The notes under the pieces were generated by a model. That model saw nothing but the letters and a program-made list of their open reading frames with translations. It was not told where the DNA came from and did no database searches. From Nostoc parmelioides FACHB-3921 (GTDB lineage: Bacteria; Cyanobacteriota; Cyanobacteriia; Cyanobacteriales; Nostocaceae): DNA of 64,000 nt. Where the stretch lies: positions 39,637 through 103,636 of the forward strand of contig NZ_JACJQL010000023.1 in NCBI RefSeq assembly GCF_014696625.1. The letters run 5' to 3'. Every line of letters starts with the position of its first letter. Position 1 is the stretch's first letter. The translations under genes and the position numbers were made by a program. Below, piece by piece: positions 27,608 to 36,586 of the stretch.

Positions 27608-28612
27608 CTATTTAGAGCCAATTTTCTTTAATTCTTTCCGAGTTACCTTGATGGCCTCATCAGCAATATCGTAAGCATTGGGGTATTGATTTGGAGGATC
27701 TTCATCAGGTATCCAAAACTTACGTCGAGTCAAACGCAGTGAGTTAGCAAAAGCAGGGATAGCATTGAAAATCTCTACGGCGATCGGGCCGTCATAAACT
27801 TTGACAATGGGTGTTAAAAAAGATTTCCAAGGAAGCCAACTGGTATGAAGAGCGCCCCGGTCTGGAGGAGAGACTTGGACGTAATGTAGTCTTCCTTGTT
27901 GAGCAAGATACTCCACTTGTGTTTTAAATATCTCTGGCCCCTCGCCATCCAAAATTTCGTGGGCGCTATCAATGACTACTCCCACTTGTTTACTGGTAAC
28001 GCCTTTGAGAAACTCGATTAATTGAGATAATTTGTTGGGGCCTGGTGTTTCCCAATGGGTGATCGGTTCAATGGCTAATTTAACTTTTTTTGTCTCTGCG
28101 TATTCGCCTAACTTATTCAGCACAGGTTGGGCGTTAGCATAACGAACTTTGAGATGTTCCTGAAGTGCATCACTCCAGATAGGCTCGTTGAAGTCTGTTG
28201 TCGGAAAAACACCATAAGGGATGACAATTGGCCCCATCATAATTTCACCCCCTAAGGCGGCAGTGATATCAACCCGTGACTTCAGATACTCTAGAGCTTC
28301 TTGTCGCTGTTCTGGATAGTTAGAAGAAGGATCGAAGGTGCGGGTAGCTCCCACGTTAGTGGAAATTTTTACATTTTCTAACCCTTCAGTGTCTAAAAAA
28401 TGGCGCAGATTCGTGTAATTTTCTAAATCTTGGGCGTAATTTCCAGGAAGTCCGGGAGCAATAGGAAACTCAAACCCACTATAACCAAATTTCTGTAGCT
28501 TTTTGATATGAGCTACCACAATTCTCCGATAATCTAAGTCATCGGGTCGCAAATTAGTGGTAAACATGAAAAAGCTGATGTAAATATCAGATGTTGCAGG
28601 CAATTTACTCAT
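27608..28612 (-). CDS. Sugar isomerase/epimerase-like TIM barrel (xylose isomerase-like)
   Basis: 334 residues, no signal peptide. AP-endonuclease-2/xylose-isomerase-like fold: KKLQKFGYSGFEFPIAPG, the central LAIEPITHWETPGPNK with a metal-binding Glu, VGVVIDSAHE with Asp and His, LHYVQVSPPDRGAL, and the last Glu in IAVEIFNAI. The Glu-Asp-His-Glu set fits a divalent-metal isomerase or epimerase. Family members include D-psicose epimerase and the lyases that act on 3-keto-glycosides. It sits directly before the galactose-oxidase-like gene. The substrate cannot be named. Confidence 0.8.
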   Translation of the reverse strand: MSKLPATSDIYISFFMFTTNLRPDDLDYRRIVVAHIKKLQKFGYSGFEFPIAPGLPGNYAQDLENYTNLRHFLDTEGLENVKISTNVGATRTFDPSSNYPEQRQEALEYLKSRVDITAALGGEIMMGPIVIPYGVFPTTDFNEPIWSDALQEHLKVRYANAQPVLNKLGEYAETKKVKLAIEPITHWETPGPNKLSQLIEFLKGVTSKQVGVVIDSAHEILDGEGPEIFKTQVEYLAQQGRLHYVQVSPPDRGALHTSWLPWKSFLTPIVKVYDGPIAVEIFNAIPAFANSLRLTRRKFWIPDEDPPNQYPNAYDIADEAIKVTRKELKKIGSK

Positions 28613-28640
28613 TTCGTTATTTTTTTTAAATTGGTATTAC

Positions 28641-29045
28641 TTAGTAGTCCTTACCCGTCAGCCATTGAATCAAAGCATCGGGATTTTCCATCACGGCTTT
28701 TGGATCGAACATCGGCCAAACATAGACAATACCTTCTTCGTCAAGACGAAAGAAGTTGTGTAGAGTGTATAGAGTTCCTTTTGTTGTCCTCATCTGCCAT
28801 ACACCACTTGCTCTTGGGTATTCAACAGTGGTTGACATGATGTTCACTTCTGCCACACGAGTCGTCACACCTTTTAAAAAAGGAATAACTTCTTCAGTTC
28901 CTTTGAAAGTATTACCACTAATAGGACTCAGAAACTCAAGGTTGCAAGAGAATTGTACTTGTGAAAAATCACCAGTTTCAAAAGACAGAAAGTATTTTTT
29001 GAGTATGTCATGATATTTTTCTGTATCCATGTTGTTAGGTTCCAA
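28641..29045 (-). CDS. NTF2-like (SnoaL-type) protein, first copy
   Basis: 134 residues with the alpha+beta cone pattern of NTF2-like proteins: YHDILKKYFLSFETGDFSQV, then ITGVT-like FLKGVTTRVAEVNIMSTTVE and YTLHNFFRLDEEGIVYVWPM. Such folds bind small ligands or act as isomerases or lyases. It is 28 bases upstream of the TIM-barrel gene and 22 downstream of another NTF2-like gene, forming a tight operon. Small ORFs with this fold often accompany oxidoreductases and epimerases, but its specific role is unknown. Confidence 0.7.
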   Translation of the reverse strand: MEPNNMDTEKYHDILKKYFLSFETGDFSQVQFSCNLEFLSPISGNTFKGTEEVIPFLKGVTTRVAEVNIMSTTVEYPRASGVWQMRTTKGTLYTLHNFFRLDEEGIVYVWPMFDPKAVMENPDALIQWLTGKDY

Positions 29046-29067
29046 AAAGTGGAATTATACAAAATTA

Positions 29068-29457
29068 TCAAGGTTTTACATTCCAAATTTGACGAGCAAT
29101 TTTCCAGCGATCGCCATCTTTTTGCATCAACCATAAAGCTCGATATTTGATTTGTGTTGATGGACTACCATCTTTTGGACGAATGGTAGCTAAAGAAATC
29201 CCGATGACATAACCAGAATCGCCTTTGACTTCGATTTCCTCAGCCGTGAAGATCGGATCAATATCTTTATCAGCAATGCTTCCAGCAAAGCCTTCTAAAA
29301 TATCCGGTATACCGCAGCGATCAATTCCATTAGGTGGCATCCACAAAGCATCTTCTGTATACATATCGGCATAGGCAGATAAATCTCCTGATCGGACATT
29401 ATCGGGATAGACTTCTTCAAATATGCGTCTGATTTGATCTTGATCATGCAGTTTCAT
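29068..29457 (-). CDS. NTF2-like (SnoaL/YybH-type) protein, second copy
   Basis: 129 residues. QIRRIFEEVYPDNVRSGDLS, YADMYTEDALWMPPNGIDRC, an Asp-rich middle and the closing YRALWLMQKDGDRWKIARQI are typical of the YybH/SgcJ branch of the NTF2-like superfamily. It is more diverged from the adjacent 134-residue protein than a recent duplication would be. It is the first gene of the compact run NTF2-NTF2-TIM barrel-galactose oxidase-DyP. The 451 bases upstream are gene-free and should hold the promoter. Confidence 0.75.
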   Translation of the reverse strand: MKLHDQDQIRRIFEEVYPDNVRSGDLSAYADMYTEDALWMPPNGIDRCGIPDILEGFAGSIADKDIDPIFTAEEIEVKGDSGYVIGISLATIRPKDGSPSTQIKYRALWLMQKDGDRWKIARQIWNVKP

Positions 29458-29908
29458 TTGTTTTCTCCTGTTAATAAAGCTGTAACTTTTTCACTTTTAT
29501 CTAATAACTGAACTAGTTCCATCATTCCTTGATCTTCATGATCTCAAATATAACGGTGTAGAATAAATGGGCGAGTAAAATCCGTATACGTCATAATCAA
29601 ATTAACTGTAGGGTGCGTCAGCCCTAATAATTTTGTACACATTAAAAGATTTTCTACATCTGATTCAACCTATCTAGTGTTCCAGTTGCGTAAGTCCTGA
29701 TTTGAATCAACTATGAATAATTAACAAATGTGCAAGTTTAAAAATTGGTAAAGCTGTCCCATATTTAACATCCTGAATAGGAATACTATTACACAATGAT
29801 TTGATGTAATTTAAGTATGCAAATTAGATATAGAACAGCTTCCCAAATATGGTTAGCATACCGAGGTTGCTATGGATTGTTACAAATTTACGTAGCAGTT
29901 GAAATCGG
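29458..29908. other. Intergenic region before the NTF2-TIM-oxidase-DyP operon
   Basis: No gene was seen in these 451 bases. It holds one arm (TAGGGTGCGTCAG, 29609-29621) of the hairpin repeat found complete at 40608-40670, and the inverted stretch TAGGGTGCGTCAGCCCTA. No -35/-10 pair could be fixed with confidence. Confidence 0.4.
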
Positions 29909-31024
29909 TTATAAATCGGTCACTTGGCGTAAATAATTACGAGCCATTAAAGCATATGTTAAAGGATTGGCTTTGTTTGGATCTTGTTCTGCCTCCACCA
30001 TCAGCCATCCTTCATATTTAGCTTTAGCAAGTTCTTGTAAAATGGGCTGAAAATCAATTGCACCATCTGCATCTCCTGGAACCGTAAATATCCCTGCTCT
30101 GATGGAATCTAGAAAGCTACGACCAGTTTTTTTCGATTCATCTAAAATTTGTTGACGGATATTTTTTAGATGAACGTGTTTGATCCGATTAGCATACTTT
30201 TTAGTGACGGCTAGAGGATCAACATCTGCATAGTACAAATGACCAGTATCGAGAAGCAGCTTAACATTTTCGGCATCAGTGCCTTGCATCAAACGGTCAA
30301 TATCCGCAAAGTCTTCTACTCCCGTACCAATGTGGGGGTGATAAACCAACTGCATACCGTTTTCTTTTGCCAATGAACCCAGTTTATTTAGCCCCTTAAA
30401 TAAATCTGCCCATTGCGCGTCGGTAAAACGAGGTCTGTTAACTAGAGGGTCTACACATTTCTTTTGATGAACAGCACCGCCAAGTTCAGCAACAACAATA
30501 TTTTTGCCTTTCATTTCCTTCATGAAAGCCACTTGTTTGTCGAATTCTTTAAGGGTTTCATCTTCCTTTCCCTCGGTGAATAAAGTGCCTACCCAAGGTT
30601 CAGAAATTTTCAAATCACGAAGTTTTAACTCTTTTTTTAAATCCTTTATTTTTTTCGGAAATTTAGGTGACATTTGCGAACCTTTGAAGCCAGATAGTGC
30701 CATTTCACTTAAAATCTGCTCGTAAGGGATAGGAGGATTAAGATCAATAGTCAGGTCATCACTATTACTCCAACCAGTAGGAGTAATGCCCAAATCGACT
30801 TTTTTGGGGTCAAATGTTGGGTTTAAGAGTGTAGGTTTAGATGAAGGAGAAACCAGAGATACTAGAACTGAATTGTTTCCACTGGGAGCAGCCGTAGCGG
30901 GAAGTGTTAAGCTATTTATCCCCACAAAGATAAAGACAAATGATAGGGCAAATAAACGGCTAATTTTTTTAATTTTGAACAAAATAGATGATTTATTTGT
31001 CTTCCGTTCATTCTTTGTCAACAT
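29909..31024 (-). CDS. Exported sugar isomerase/epimerase-like TIM barrel (IolE-like)
   Basis: 371 residues. An N-terminal signal peptide (ISRLFALSFVFIFVGINSLT, cleavage near ATAAP) precedes a xylose-isomerase-like barrel. Metal-site elements are VVAELGGAVHQK, LVYHPHIGTGVEDF, VKLLLDTGHLYYADVD, RIKHVHLKNIR and GWLMVEAEQD. The pattern is closest to IolE (2-keto-myo-inositol dehydratase) and related lyases. Export is unusual because most of these enzymes are cytoplasmic; a periplasmic 3-keto-glycoside lyase or epimerase would fit the nearby GMC dehydrogenase. It is separated by 254 bases from the pentapeptide gene upstream. Confidence 0.78.
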   Translation of the reverse strand: MLTKNERKTNKSSILFKIKKISRLFALSFVFIFVGINSLTLPATAAPSGNNSVLVSLVSPSSKPTLLNPTFDPKKVDLGITPTGWSNSDDLTIDLNPPIPYEQILSEMALSGFKGSQMSPKFPKKIKDLKKELKLRDLKISEPWVGTLFTEGKEDETLKEFDKQVAFMKEMKGKNIVVAELGGAVHQKKCVDPLVNRPRFTDAQWADLFKGLNKLGSLAKENGMQLVYHPHIGTGVEDFADIDRLMQGTDAENVKLLLDTGHLYYADVDPLAVTKKYANRIKHVHLKNIRQQILDESKKTGRSFLDSIRAGIFTVPGDADGAIDFQPILQELAKAKYEGWLMVEAEQDPNKANPLTYALMARNYLRQVTDL

Positions 31025-31278
31025 GACTTAGTGATTCCTAATCTTTAGTTAGATGATGAAATTAGAACTCTCAAATAATTAACAATGAGTCAAATATATA
31101 TAAAACTCATCGCTAAACATGGGAGTAGACTTAAAGCGGTGTGAACATTTTCTCGAAATTTAAAGTGTCAGCACCGCTTCAAGTGAAGAACTGAAGAATG
31201 AATTGATATATCTTTGCGAAGATGAGTATTCAAATATTCTCAGGACTCATCATCAAGATTATCGTTCAGATTCAGTTT

Positions 31279-31947
31279 TTACTGAATAGCTCCAAACTTA
31301 GAGACACTTCCGTTATAAGTAGTCCCGTCAGGCATCAGAGAATTGGACAGATCGGCTCCAGAGAATTTAGCTCCTTTAAGAATTGCAGATGATAATCTCG
31401 TATTTCTCATGTAACTACTAGAAAAATCTGCATTCGATAAATTTGCTCTAGAAAGAACTGCTCCTTTGAGCTTGGTATTTTTCCCCAAAGCATTAGACAA
31501 ATCTGCATCAATGATAACTGCCTCTGTTAAATCTGCATCACCTAAATTAGCGTTTAATAATGTTGTCTTATCCAGCAGGGCGTTATACAAATCTGCCTGA
31601 GAAAGATTAGCCCCCGTTAGGTTGGCACTAGAGAAAGTGGTTCCCATCAAGATAGCTCCTGATAGATTAGCTCCTGATAGATTAGCTCCGTTTAGCTTTG
31701 CATCATTGAGTAGGGTATTGGAGAGATTTGCATTGGAAAGATTTGCCCCGCTAAGTGCGCTGCCATATAAATCTTTATTCGATAGATCGGCTCCCGATAG
31801 ATCGCAATTAACACAGGCATTTGTTGCCAGTAACTTAGTCTGATCTGAAGCAACAAAGGCGTTAGCGGGTGAGATAAAGATCGTTAAGCTAAAGAAAATT
31901 GAGAGGGCAATAGTAGAGATTCTAGAAAACCAGGATGAAATACTCAT
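31279..31947 (-). CDS. Secreted/lumenal pentapeptide-repeat protein
   Basis: 222 residues from ATG at 31947, which starts a signal peptide (FSRISTIALSIFFSLTIFIS, cleavage after ANA); a TTG at 31992 would extend it by 15. The mature part starts with NACVNCDLSGADLSN and continues as A(D/N)LSx pentapeptides to near the C-terminus, predicting a right-handed quadrilateral beta helix. The twin-cysteine opening is common in cyanobacterial exported pentapeptide proteins. Function is unknown. It lies 51 bases after the dehydrogenase small-subunit gene. Confidence 0.85.
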   Translation of the reverse strand: MSISSWFSRISTIALSIFFSLTIFISPANAFVASDQTKLLATNACVNCDLSGADLSNKDLYGSALSGANLSNANLSNTLLNDAKLNGANLSGANLSGAILMGTTFSSANLTGANLSQADLYNALLDKTTLLNANLGDADLTEAVIIDADLSNALGKNTKLKGAVLSRANLSNADFSSSYMRNTRLSSAILKGAKFSGADLSNSLMPDGTTYNGSVSKFGAIQ

Positions 31948-32042
31948 GTTTGTTCTTGAGAATAGAAAATGTTGCAATTTTTTCAGAACCAAAGACGGTT
32001 TTTTTGGCAGTTGTGTGAGTTAAACTCTACGCAAAAGAGATG

Positions 32043-32522
32043 TTAGCTTTTAGTAAGGCTAACTAAAGGAGGTTCACTCCAAGTTGCGTATCCCTGGCCT
32101 TTCGCGCCTGGTGGGTTAACACCGATCGCCTGCCATAAAAGTCCTTCTGGATAGGCCTGGGCGCTGATAACAAAGGTTCCATCTTTTTCTTTGGTACCAA
32201 ATGTGTCCCGCCAGGATTGTGGTAGTGCATACCACGTAGCTATGTACCAAACTTTAATGATATTGCGGGCGATGGGTCCAAATTTTTCCGATGCCAATAT
32301 CTGTGTAATAGATTCGTGGTTTTTCTCTTTCTTTTCCAGCTTCAATTTATGAAAAGTCGTTAACAGTTCTGCAAATATATCTCCACCAATGATGTCCCGA
32401 ATGGTTTCAAAATAGAGAGTAGCCATGCCTGTTCCCTGCAATTGAAACTTGGAAAAACCTGTCAGAACCACTGAAATATTAAGGAAATACTCCTTAAATT
32501 CAGGTGCATTAATATCCATCAA
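32043..32522 (-). CDS. Sugar (gluconate/sorbitol-type) dehydrogenase small subunit
   Basis: 159 residues; the second Met may be the true start. The arrangement FLNISVVLTGFSKFQLQGTG, YFETIRDIIGG, ARNIIKVWYIATWYALPQSW and QAYPEGLLWQAIGVNPPGAK matches the small subunit of membrane FAD-dependent sorbitol/glucose dehydrogenases. That subunit normally carries a Tat signal and hitch-hikes the large subunit to the periplasm. Here no Tat motif or signal is present, so the complex may be cytoplasmic or use another route. The large subunit is two genes upstream. Assignment is by pattern, so confidence is moderate. Confidence 0.7.
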   Translation of the reverse strand: MMDINAPEFKEYFLNISVVLTGFSKFQLQGTGMATLYFETIRDIIGGDIFAELLTTFHKLKLEKKEKNHESITQILASEKFGPIARNIIKVWYIATWYALPQSWRDTFGTKEKDGTFVISAQAYPEGLLWQAIGVNPPGAKGQGYATWSEPPLVSLTKS

Positions 32523-32565
32523 TTATTTACCTCCGCAAAAATTTTAAATCCCGACTCAAAGTTAG

Positions 32566-33666
32566 TTAACGCTTATCTAACTTAAAAATAGGAGCCGCAT
32601 TCACCCCTGGATTTCCAGGAATAGGATTACGCATTAAACTGTTAGCTTGTTCTTTGAGGCGGAACATTCCCCCAACTGCTGGAATTAACTGCTCAGGATG
32701 CCCATCAAAAGCGTATTCAATTTTGGTTAAGAAATCTCTATAGGCAGAGTGAAACTCTAAGGCTGCTGTACGTACTTCTGATCCCTCTGGATAATCACTC
32801 AGTTTGGCATTATCCTTAATGGGATAAACTTCATTCCAATCTACGTTAAAGGATTTGCCTGTAGGCTCATTGGGCTGATCGGATTTTGTCGGATCATCTT
32901 TGTCGATCACATAATATTTTTCTAATAGGATTTGCTGAAAACGATAGTCATGGGCTAGTTCTCGTTCTGCATCATAGATTGTTCCACTTCTTGACCCTTC
33001 ACCCTGCTCTTGAATTACTTTTAAAGCTCGCATGGCCGAACGCAGGTCGGTCACTGGGATGATATCTCCACCACCGTTATAGTAATATTCAGGGGTGATT
33101 TGTCGCCGAGGATCGCCGCAAAATAGATCGGGACCTTTTTCTTTATAGAGTGCGTTGAGACCACGAATGATCTCTGCATAAAATAAGCCAATGCTATAGA
33201 AAGTTTTGGTCGGATCACAGCCTACAACTTCTAGCAAATATTCTTGTAAGCTTCGAGACTCAACTAATGGATCACCTTCTTCAACATCCTTAGAACGTTC
33301 AATCTTCCGAAAGGTTTCTATGGTCTTTTTGGAGAACTTGGTTAAACCTACTTTAAAGTCTGTAGATCCTGTAGGTAAATAACTCGGATATGTGGGAATA
33401 AAGTTAGGTGCTGTCAAGACTGGTGATGCAAACGAGCCTCCCACCGCATTATAAACATTAGCGACGAGAGTTAGGTGCAACATTTCTTCTACAGCAACCT
33501 CCCGGATAATATGAAAAGCCTCTAAATTTTTTCCGGGTTTAATAGAGTAAAGCGCTGTCATGTAAGGGGGGATGGTTGCGTGTTCTATCTTCATTGCTTG
33601 GATGAGATAGTACTTCAATTGTTCAACCGTTGTAATCAACTTTAAGCTATCGGCGGCTATAGTCAT
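32566..33666 (-). CDS. Ferritin-like domain protein (VioB/iminophenylpyruvate dimer synthase type)
   Basis: 366 residues. The N-terminal segment LKYYLIQAMKIEHATIPPYM followed by IIREVAVEEMLHLTLVANVY has the Glu-His...Glu-x-x-His metal ligands of a ferritin-like four-helix bundle, as in the domain named for VioB-type enzymes. The C-terminal part (FHSAYRDFLTKIEYAFDGHP, PAVGGMFRLKEQANSLM) is helical as well. It lies between the GMC large subunit and the small subunit, 43 bases from the latter, so it may mature, protect or accept electrons for the dehydrogenase. No biosynthetic partner for a VioB role is present. Confidence 0.8.
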   Translation of the reverse strand: MTIAADSLKLITTVEQLKYYLIQAMKIEHATIPPYMTALYSIKPGKNLEAFHIIREVAVEEMLHLTLVANVYNAVGGSFASPVLTAPNFIPTYPSYLPTGSTDFKVGLTKFSKKTIETFRKIERSKDVEEGDPLVESRSLQEYLLEVVGCDPTKTFYSIGLFYAEIIRGLNALYKEKGPDLFCGDPRRQITPEYYYNGGGDIIPVTDLRSAMRALKVIQEQGEGSRSGTIYDAERELAHDYRFQQILLEKYYVIDKDDPTKSDQPNEPTGKSFNVDWNEVYPIKDNAKLSDYPEGSEVRTAALEFHSAYRDFLTKIEYAFDGHPEQLIPAVGGMFRLKEQANSLMRNPIPGNPGVNAAPIFKLDKR

Positions 33667-33830
33667 AGTTTTATTTGCGAGGTTTTTGCGACTTCGTAAA
33701 GGGTACTAGGGAGTGTCATCAAGTAGCTAGAGAACTCTATTTATATTTAAGTTTCAATTCTGATGAATTTTTGGATTCAAAGTGTTGAAGCTTTTATCTG
33801 ATAGAGCGTTATTTTTATTGATGACAAGTT

Positions 33831-35675
33831 TTAGCGAGCTTGCAAATTAGCAGCTGGCAAATTATAAGAATTAAATTCTTGCAGTATATGCTCGGCAGTT
33901 CTAAAACTTAATGCAGCAATGGTTAAGGTTGTATTAGAACTACCAATGGTTGGCATACTTCCTGCGCCGACCAGGAAAAGATTCTTATGATCCCAGGAAC
34001 GCAGATAACTATCAACAACTGAATTCGACGGCGTTGTTCCCATGATATGAGTTCCCGAAAAGTGGTTTCCACCTTTGTATACGTAACCTTCACCCTCGAA
34101 CTCAAAATAGGCGGGGTCTTGAGGATCGTAGTGAGTATAATCTTCCGCACCTAAACGCTCGAAGATGACACGGGAGACTTTTCTGGTGTAAGCAAGGGTT
34201 CGACGACTGTAGTCGGGTAGGTTGAAATTAATGATGGGACGATAGTTACCTAGTTTATCTTTGTGTCTGGGATCGATAGTGACTCGGTTACCGTACTCAG
34301 GGAGTAATTCACACATGAAAGCCAACAGCAGTTGTCGGGAAATCCGACTAATCAATGTCTGACGCAGTTCTTGTCCATATTTGTTTTTGTTATCGATCGC
34401 GTCTTCTACTTCACTCTTAGGTGATCCGGTAGCCCATCCCCAACCATCATTGTGAATGTCTACGGCGAAGGCGGACTGTTTTCTGCGAAAATCGCCTTTA
34501 CGGAATGTTCCAATTCCTGATGTTACAAGAGGCCCTCGCATAGTGCCGGTGACTTCAGGCATCAAAGCCCAAGCTAAGGTGAAGGGGTGATCCATTAAGT
34601 ATCGCCCTATCAATCCACTGGTGTTAGGCAATTCAGAGCCGAGCAATAGCCGAGCGTTTTCAACTGCATTAGTCGCTAAGACAAATACGGTTCCTTTAGC
34701 GGTTCCTGTGGTGTAATCGCTAGAGTTGGGTTTTTTATAGTTTTTGTAGTGAACGGCAGTGATGCGACCATTTTGGCGATCGTATTCCAGCTTATAAGCT
34801 ACTGCTTGGTAGAGTACATGAACTCTGCCTGTTTCAAAGGCTTTACCTAAAGTTCTGCGAGCATCATATTTTGCTTGAACAGGACAGATAGGAACACAGT
34901 TGGCATTCCCTTGACAACGTTCTCCATATTGAACAGGATGGACAGTAGTAACTCCGTCTGGGACAAAGAGGTTACCTTGATCGTATTTAGGGTTGGGTAC
35001 TCCATTACGAGCTTGAGGAAACGTAGCAAAGCTGATTGTGTGAGTTTTGCCATAAAGTTCAACCTTGGTGCCATTGACTTTCTCAATAACTTTTTGATCC
35101 AAGTAAGAGGGGGGGAGCTTTTCCATCGGGAAAACATAGTCTTGGGGAAATTCAAGGCCTAGTTCTCTTTGCTCATCTACATCTCCACAAACACCCATTT
35201 CATGCTCGGCTTTGCGGTAGTAAGGCTCAAGGTCTTGATAGCTAATCGGCCAATCAAGACCTTGACCGTAGGTACTAGATAGCTTGAAATCTTCCGGTAA
35301 CATCCGTGGAGTTTTTGCTTCCCAGTGCATGGTTGTTCCGCCCAGAACTCTGGTATAGGAACCCGCCAGAGGCATGGGGCCCTTCTCTATAAAATAGTCG
35401 TTGTAATCAGTGGGGCTGGGAACGTTAGAGTTAGCGGGATAGGGGGAGTTAGGATTTTTATCTACCGCTTTGTAGAAGGTATCAACATAACTTTGAAAGC
35501 CTGCAAGAGTTAAATCCTTGTGTACTGTAGCTTCAATGATTAAAACCCTCTTGCCTTGTTGACTCAATTCTTTGGCAACAATGGCTCCAGCTACTCCTGT
35601 TCCAACTATGACAGCATCATAAACAGTTTTAGATACTGTCTCAGAATCAACATTGACCAATTGACTGAGGCTCAT
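33831..35675 (-). CDS. GMC-family FAD sugar dehydrogenase with 3Fe-4S-type cysteine motif
   Basis: 614 residues. The Rossmann motif VIVGTGVAGAIVAKELSQQG binds FAD. C-terminal catalytic elements are NHFSGTHIMG (His) and IGSSNTTLTIAAL (Asn). Cysteines 254, 260 and 264 in ERCQGNANCVPICPVQAKYD follow C-x5-C-x3-C, the arrangement that holds a 3Fe-4S cluster in bacterial FAD glucose dehydrogenase. It is therefore likely a dehydrogenase passing electrons out through the cluster, not an oxidase. It is first in a run with the ferritin-like protein and the small subunit. No cytochrome c subunit lies nearby. Substrate, and oxidation at C1 or C3, are unknown. Confidence 0.87.
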   Translation of the reverse strand: MSLSQLVNVDSETVSKTVYDAVIVGTGVAGAIVAKELSQQGKRVLIIEATVHKDLTLAGFQSYVDTFYKAVDKNPNSPYPANSNVPSPTDYNDYFIEKGPMPLAGSYTRVLGGTTMHWEAKTPRMLPEDFKLSSTYGQGLDWPISYQDLEPYYRKAEHEMGVCGDVDEQRELGLEFPQDYVFPMEKLPPSYLDQKVIEKVNGTKVELYGKTHTISFATFPQARNGVPNPKYDQGNLFVPDGVTTVHPVQYGERCQGNANCVPICPVQAKYDARRTLGKAFETGRVHVLYQAVAYKLEYDRQNGRITAVHYKNYKKPNSSDYTTGTAKGTVFVLATNAVENARLLLGSELPNTSGLIGRYLMDHPFTLAWALMPEVTGTMRGPLVTSGIGTFRKGDFRRKQSAFAVDIHNDGWGWATGSPKSEVEDAIDNKNKYGQELRQTLISRISRQLLLAFMCELLPEYGNRVTIDPRHKDKLGNYRPIINFNLPDYSRRTLAYTRKVSRVIFERLGAEDYTHYDPQDPAYFEFEGEGYVYKGGNHFSGTHIMGTTPSNSVVDSYLRSWDHKNLFLVGAGSMPTIGSSNTTLTIAALSFRTAEHILQEFNSYNLPAANLQAR

Positions 35676-36586
35676 AGATTATTCCTTAAAAGTTGGTCTT
35701 TGACATGATTATCTTTGGCAACATCTCCAGATATGAAATGAGAGGAGTTTTGCTTCAGCCACGTCTTTATTGAAGGTTCCACTACTGATTTAAGGGAGTC
35801 AACACTAACGGAATTTTTTCTAGTTTGCTAGCAATTTCTTCCAGAAAAGTCCGCAATGTTTACCTGTTATCGAGTCTAGTAACACACTAATGAGCTAATT
35901 CCGATTCCAGTAAATTAGGAGACAATCACCTTTAGTCAGAATGAAAACCTTTTGAGCAATCGATTTCTGAGTTTACAGATGAATATTGCTTCTGATTTAC
36001 AGAATTTTTAAGTTATACCAATTCTCCAAAATCAAGTAACACATCCAAACCTTAAAACCCAGACCAAATCTGAATTTCTTAATTTTGAATTTTGAATTTT
36101 GAATTTTGAATTGGTATTATGTCGTTGAGAAACAACACCATATTATCATCACCATAAAAACTTGTCCGTCAATCAGTAATTTTACGTAAAATGTGTGGAA
36201 TACACGGATTATTAAGGTTTTTTTGGACTGCTTTACCTATGGTGTGGCGTAGCCCATCGCTCACAGGCAATACTTCCTGTCATCGTGTTTCTGGGTTTTT
36301 CGGGACTAGATGACTTAATAAATTTCTGCTATGCACCGTAAAAGTGATACAGGGTTACCGAAATATTTCTTTACAGTTTTCGCAACTTATTTGGCAAATT
36401 GATCTTGCGTGAATTTGATTTTTAGAAAGAATATCAATGGATGATACTGATGAGTTTATATGTTAAATAATATTTAATTATAAAGCTGTATTTATAAGTA
36501 GTAACTTAATTTGAGGATTGGCGAATAAGACAGTGCGATCGCCTGTAGGTCATCGCTAGGAAATTTGTGTTATATCAACAATAAAA
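35676..36586. other. Gene-free region with STRR heptamers
   Basis: 911 bases between the DUF928 gene and the GMC gene, without a supportable coding frame. It contains a TTGAATT-type tandem array at 36081-36112 (AATTTTGAATTTTGAATTTT and onward) and an AT-rich stretch at 36420-36500. It should carry the GMC operon promoter at its left end, but I could not fix it. Confidence 0.5.

Noticed and set aside
27354..27674. 106-codon plus-strand frame opposite the galactose-oxidase-like gene
   Set aside because: Antisense to the signal peptide and first Kelch blade; no family support.
28641..29457. Two NTF2-like genes as a recent tandem duplication
   Set aside because: Their sequences share only fold-level pattern, so they look like distant paralogues rather than a recent copy.
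34847..35155. 102-codon minus-strand frame within the GMC gene
   Set aside because: Alternate frame inside a gene with clear FAD and cluster motifs.
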